Origin: Clostridia bacterium
Lineage (GTDB): Bacteria > Bacillota > Clostridia > Oscillospirales > CAG-272
Assembly: GCA_900753285.1 (NCBI GenBank)
Contig: CAADYN010000114.1
Span: 1 to 7,047 of the forward strand
Reading direction: 5' to 3'
Length of the DNA stretch: 7,047 nt
In this document: in pieces, positions 5,267 through 7,047 of the stretch
Layout: every line of letters begins with the position of its first letter
Position numbering within the stretch: position 1 is the first letter of the stretch
Made by a program: the position numbers and the translations under genes
The notes under the pieces: model-generated
What the model saw: only the letters and a program-made list of their open reading frames with translations
Databases searched by the model: none
What the model was told of the DNA's origin: nothing

Positions 5267-6322
5267 ATGGACAAGCTGACATTCAGATATAAACCTCTGA
5301 GACATCACGAAAGCGAACCGGTCTATCTTGTTCCCGAAAGCGGAGAAGTGTACAACGGCATCACCTCACTGACCGACGGCAAGAGCGTATTTCCCGCGTC
5401 AAGGTATAAGGATGGTGTTATAGCGATTCTTACTGCCGATGAAGGGGAAGAGCTTGTGCTTGAAGCCGGAGAAACGGACGTCGGCGGATGCTCTGCGGAG
5501 ATAGAGGACGGCAAGGTCGCGGTTTCGATAAACGGCAAGCACTTCTCGGACTATGTTTTCGAGGGATACAACAAGCCGTTCTTCGGGCAGATAGTCGACG
5601 AGGACGGAGTTCCTTTCACCAGACTTGACTTTGAGACGAAGGAACACCCCCATCAACGTTCGCTCTTCATTGCGGTAGGAGACGTAAACGGAATAGACTG
5701 CTGGAACGAGTACGGCAACTACGGTCTTGTGAAGAACTGCGCCGTGAAAAATGTCGTTTCATCCTCGGCTTACGCGTCGTTCACTGCCGAAAACCGCTGG
5801 ACTGACCGTGAAGACAAGTCGCTCATCACGGAAAGAACCGCATACACCGTATACAATCAGCCTTCAGACGTTAAGATTCTCGATATCGAGACGACCTTCA
5901 CCTCGGATTACGGAAATGTTGTCTTCGGCGCGACAAAAGAGGCAGGACCGCTCGGAATCAGAGTGCGTGACGAAATGCGCTGTGATATCGGAAGCGGACA
6001 TATCCTGAACTCATGGGGAGCGCGCGGAGAAAACGAATGCTGGGGCAGAAGCGCGGAATGGTGCGATTACGGTGCTGACATTGACGGAGCCGGACAAATG
6101 GGAATCACAGTGTTCGACAACTCAAAAAACGAACGCCACCCCACCGCATGGCACGTCAGAGCTTACGGACTTTTCGCGGCGAACAACCTCTTCTTCAAGG
6201 GCGGATTCACGATTCAGGCGGGACAGAGCATAACCTACCGCTACCGTGTCATATTCCGCAGAAGAAGCATGACAAACGAAGAAATAAGCGACAGATACGT
6301 CATTTACACCTTAGCTCAGTAA
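5267..6322 (+). CDS. DUF6807 family protein (formerly labelled 'methane oxygenase PmoA')
   Basis: This 351-residue, probably all-beta protein carries the hallmarks of PF14100/DUF6807: EHPHQRSLF (126-134) followed by GDVNGIDCW (138-146), then WCDYGADIDG (265-274), GITVFDN (279-285) and HPTAWHVRAYGLFAANN (291-307). The histidines of HPH and HPT-WH are the obvious candidate active-site or metal residues. The old 'PmoA' label is a misnomer: the protein is soluble and unrelated to membrane methane monooxygenase. The family is typically found with sugar-catabolism genes, which fits here, but I know of no firm biochemical function. AGGAGG (5255-5260) overlaps the stop of the TIM-barrel gene, 6 nt before the ATG. 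It is the last gene of the operon, followed by a terminator. A cytoplasmic role with the TIM barrel is inferred from the coupling. Confidence 0.88.
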   Translation: MDKLTFRYKPLRHHESEPVYLVPESGEVYNGITSLTDGKSVFPASRYKDGVIAILTADEGEELVLEAGETDVGGCSAEIEDGKVAVSINGKHFSDYVFEGYNKPFFGQIVDEDGVPFTRLDFETKEHPHQRSLFIAVGDVNGIDCWNEYGNYGLVKNCAVKNVVSSSAYASFTAENRWTDREDKSLITERTAYTVYNQPSDVKILDIETTFTSDYGNVVFGATKEAGPLGIRVRDEMRCDIGSGHILNSWGARGENECWGRSAEWCDYGADIDGAGQMGITVFDNSKNERHPTAWHVRAYGLFAANNLFFKGGFTIQAGQSITYRYRVIFRRRSMTNEEISDRYVIYTLAQ

Positions 6323-6324
6323 AT

Positions 6325-6379
6325 AAAAAAATGCCCGGAAGAGAAGATTTAACTTTCTTCATCCTCCGGGATATTTTTT
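6325..6379. terminator. Bidirectional rho-independent terminator between convergent genes
   Basis: CCCGGA (6334-6339) pairs with TCCGGG (6365-6370). An inner GAAGA/TCTTC helix (6343-6347 with 6356-6360) extends the hairpin. A T6 tract follows on the plus strand (6374-6379), and an A7 run on the left (6325-6331) supplies the T-run for minus-strand transcripts. It ends both the sugar operon and the trigger-factor-like gene. Confidence 0.88.
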
Positions 6380-6381
6380 GC

Positions 6382-7047
6382 TCAGTTTGCGTTTTCGTTT
6401 TGGTTTGTCAGAGTTACATCAGCGTAGTCGGCTACCTTTTCGTGAACCTTTTCGTACATTATGGTCTGACGGATTGTCTTTTTGTCGTAAATCGCTTCAA
6501 GCTCTTCAACGGAATTCAGTCCGTACACATCTGTGGCGTATTCTTCTGCACCCTTGCGGTATTCCTCGTCGGTGAGCGTGATGTTCTCGGCTCTCGCGAT
6601 GGCGTATTTTACCATTTCATCCTTAACGTAAGCTTCAGCCTGCTCCTGAATGTTCTGGTAGAATTCGTCCTCGGTCATCTTGTAAACAGCTTCAACATAG
6701 CTTGCGAACTGTACTCCCGCGTTTGTTGCGTATGCTTCGGCGGAGGTTACCATGTCGTCGTATATCTGCTTAAGCTCTTTTTCGGGGTACTTCTTGACGG
6801 TAGTGTTGTCAAGGATGGTGTTCCAAATCTGCTCGTCTATGCTCTGGTAGTAGATTTGCTTGTAGTGGTCTTCCATGAGTCCCTTGATATGCTCTTCATA
6901 TTCGGCAGTCGTGTCGTAACCGAGATATGCGCGCGCGAACTCATCATTGTATTCGGGAAGCTCCTGCTCACAGACATTGTTTACGGTGACTTCAAAGTGA
7001 ATATTGTCTCCGGATAAGTCGGGGTACTGGAGGTAAGGGTCGGGGAA
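6382..7047 (-). CDS. Trigger-factor-like chaperone / peptidyl-prolyl isomerase, C-terminal part (runs off the right edge)
   Basis: The open frame continues to the window edge and gives 221 residues. The ATG at 6874-6876 is internal, not the start. The first visible residues, FPDPYLQYPDLSG then a VTVNNV strand, match the end of the FKBP-type domain of trigger factor. ELPEYNDEFAR (29-39) is the usual junction into the helical C-terminal chaperone domain, which fills the rest: about 190 residues, near the normal length, ending TNQNENAN. Trigger factor binds nascent or unfolded chains and isomerises prolines. The N-terminus is missing, so a ribosome-binding canonical form cannot be told from the secreted or lipoprotein paralogues found in Clostridia. 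The gene ends at a terminator and is not followed by clpP-clpX, the common neighbour of tig, which favours a paralogue. Confidence 0.85.
   Translation of the reverse strand, partial: FPDPYLQYPDLSGDNIHFEVTVNNVCEQELPEYNDEFARAYLGYDTTAEYEEHIKGLMEDHYKQIYYQSIDEQIWNTILDNTTVKKYPEKELKQIYDDMVTSAEAYATNAGVQFASYVEAVYKMTEDEFYQNIQEQAEAYVKDEMVKYAIARAENITLTDEEYRKGAEEYATDVYGLNSVEELEAIYDKKTIRQTIMYEKVHEKVADYADVTLTNQNENAN

Noticed and set aside
5267..6322. Particulate methane monooxygenase subunit PmoA
   Set aside because: The 'PmoA' name is a legacy label for DUF6807; the protein is soluble, has no membrane helices and sits in a sugar operon.
6148..7017. A 289-codon plus-strand open frame running from inside the DUF6807 gene across the terminator
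   Set aside because: It overlaps DUF6807 in another frame, passes through a strong terminator and lies antisense to the trigger-factor-like gene; its hydrophobic, Val/Phe-rich look comes from reading that gene backwards. No ribosome binding site is present.

Overview
The window looks like chromosomal DNA from a Gram-positive, Clostridia-type bacterium, perhaps an uncultured gut or rumen member. This is an inference from three things: strong AGGAGG-type ribosome binding sites, near-consensus sigma-A promoters (several with an extended -10), and the protein families present. No mobile element, CRISPR array or rRNA is visible.

Left part, minus strand (1-892). Three short, separately promoted units read leftward. 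A tRNA-Gln(UUG) has its own promoter (863-892) and a rho-independent terminator (741-774). It is followed by an unrecognised 120-residue protein (243-605), whose promoter carries a perfect palindrome over the -10 box. Last is the first 47 codons of a glycerophosphodiester phosphodiesterase-like protein that runs off the left edge. Its promoter also has an inverted repeat, placed between the -35 and -10 boxes.

Centre, plus strand (893-6322). This is a carbohydrate-catabolism locus of four genes in two promoter units. The first unit is a GH116-family glycosidase behind a consensus promoter and an unusually structured leader with nested inverted repeats. The second starts at an internal promoter (3681-3709) and holds three tightly packed genes, 10 bp apart. 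They encode an SGNH esterase closely resembling the intracellular acetylxylan esterase Axe2, a sugar isomerase/epimerase-type TIM barrel with a complete metal-site pattern, and a DUF6807 ('PmoA'-labelled) all-beta protein. None of the four shows an obvious signal peptide, so the likely picture is cytoplasmic processing of imported, acetylated oligosaccharides or glycosides: the esterase removes acetyl groups, GH116 cleaves a beta-glycosidic bond, and the TIM-barrel/DUF6807 pair handles a less usual sugar or linkage. The order of steps and the substrate are inference. No transporter or regulator lies in the window.

Right edge, minus strand (6323-7047). A hairpin with A/T tracts on both sides serves as a shared terminator. 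Beyond it is the C-terminal 221 residues of a trigger-factor-like chaperone/peptidyl-prolyl isomerase, convergent with the sugar locus and cut by the window end.

The points most worth a second look are the TIM-barrel + DUF6807 pair beside GH116 and an Axe2-like esterase, the inverted-repeat leader of GH116, a substituted sugar-contact motif in GH116, and the non-canonical HQ motif of the GDPD-like protein.
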